Shown here: positions 63,518 through 64,000 of the stretch, piece by piece
Numbering within the stretch: the stretch's first letter is position 1
How the letters are laid out: every line of letters starts with the position of its first letter
Assembly (NCBI RefSeq): GCF_004664715.2
Contig: NC_051082.1
Coordinates: 8,686,498-8,750,497 of the forward strand
Direction of reading: 5' to 3'
Source: Peromyscus leucopus
Taxonomy: Eukaryota; Chordata; Mammalia; Rodentia; Cricetidae
Length of the DNA stretch: 64,000 nt
Program-made: the position numbers and the translations under genes
The notes under the pieces: generated by a model
Databases searched by the model: none
What the model saw: the letters and a program-made list of their open reading frames with translations, nothing else
Told to the model about the DNA's origin: nothing

Positions 63518-64000
63518 GTATACACGTCACCCACAAGGCCACTTCCTGGTTCTTATTAACTCCTTTCCTATTACCTTGTCTGCCCGAAAACTTTGCAATC
63601 CTTGCCTCCGCACACACAGTTTGGGCGCAGCATGAAACTGACATCCTCAGACCTTTTGTTATGATTGCTCCCACCAGGAACCATAGCAACCAAAAATTGG
63701 TTGGTAAGTGGTTGGTGCTAGGAGCCAAGGGTGTCATTTGTGTCTATTGGATAAGTCCGTCCTGATTCTGGTTCAAGTGTAGGCTGTCAGAGTGGGCGAT
63801 CCCTGCCCCCTTTACTGGGGCCTAGGGTCTGAAGGTCACCGCCTTGGTCCCAGTAACTCCCCAGGTGAGGGATTCTCAGACATGACTCAGTTTATCAGAA
63901 GACGTTGCGCAGACCCAGGACCCTGTGGAGTACACCAGGCATTCATATGCTTCTCCATGCTTGAACTGCCCCATTCTGAGAGTGATAAATGGACTCCAGG
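63095..64000 (+). other. Intronic sequence with two short microsatellites
   Basis: (TTTG)7 at 63183-63212 and (CTG)6(TG)8 at 63484-63520. The remainder shows no recognised feature. Confidence 0.55.

Noticed and set aside
1..64000. Bacterial-style operons, ribosome binding sites or phage modules
   Set aside because: Rodent SINEs, L1, ERVs and a spliced exon show this is mammalian intronic DNA; such features do not apply.

Overview
The window is mammalian nuclear DNA from a rodent. The evidence is dense rodent SINEs (B1, B2, B3/B4-like, ID), Lx-type L1 3' UTR sequence, long CA/GA/TATG microsatellites, and one spliced coding exon with canonical splice sites. The young B1 copies and the LTR families look like those I associate with cricetid rodents (deer mouse, vole, hamster group) rather than Mus or Rattus, but that is an inference and species is not proven.

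The only host coding sequence I can support is a 185-base exon at 57636-57820 on the + strand. I recognise it as Ksr2 (kinase suppressor of Ras 2), the segment just before the LSVP motif and the cysteine-rich C1 (CA3) domain. The window is therefore read as a large Ksr2 intron (1-57635), one exon, and the first 6.2 kb of the next intron. I found no second exon, RNA gene or host processed pseudogene.

The main structure in the intron is a minus-strand class II (betaretrovirus-like, ERVK) provirus at 13251-22143. Its 3' LTR, polypurine tract, integrase, reverse transcriptase, protease, gag zinc knuckle, capsid, leader, primer-binding site and 5' LTR can be read from left to right. It is defective: it has scattered stops and frameshifts, substituted catalytic motifs, and a deletion between reverse transcriptase and integrase. 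A different, non-coding LTR element is inserted in its 5' region at 19741-21258. That insert has the layout of a reverse-transcribed mRNA (R-U5-body-U3-R-poly(A)) with a 15-base target duplication, so it looks like an LTR-element transcript mobilised by L1 machinery. Two solo LTRs with perfect 6-base target duplications lie at 5820-6312 and 29983-30260.

The rest of the intron is a layered repeat landscape. Ancient MIR, MER5A-like and L1M fragments are interrupted by rodent repeats, which are in turn interrupted by B1/B3 copies. There are several large simple-sequence tracts: a 270-base polypyrimidine tract near 41.4 kb, (TC)n(GT)n at 10.8 kb, alternating GT/GC at 46.3 kb, and (CCAT)n at 54 kb. 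Between repeats lie complex non-coding stretches. A few carry striking motifs: paired POU octamers at 38731-38749 and perfect inverted repeats at 35080-35101 and 44410-44442. These are candidates for conserved regulatory elements of Ksr2 or a neighbouring gene, but conservation could not be tested here.
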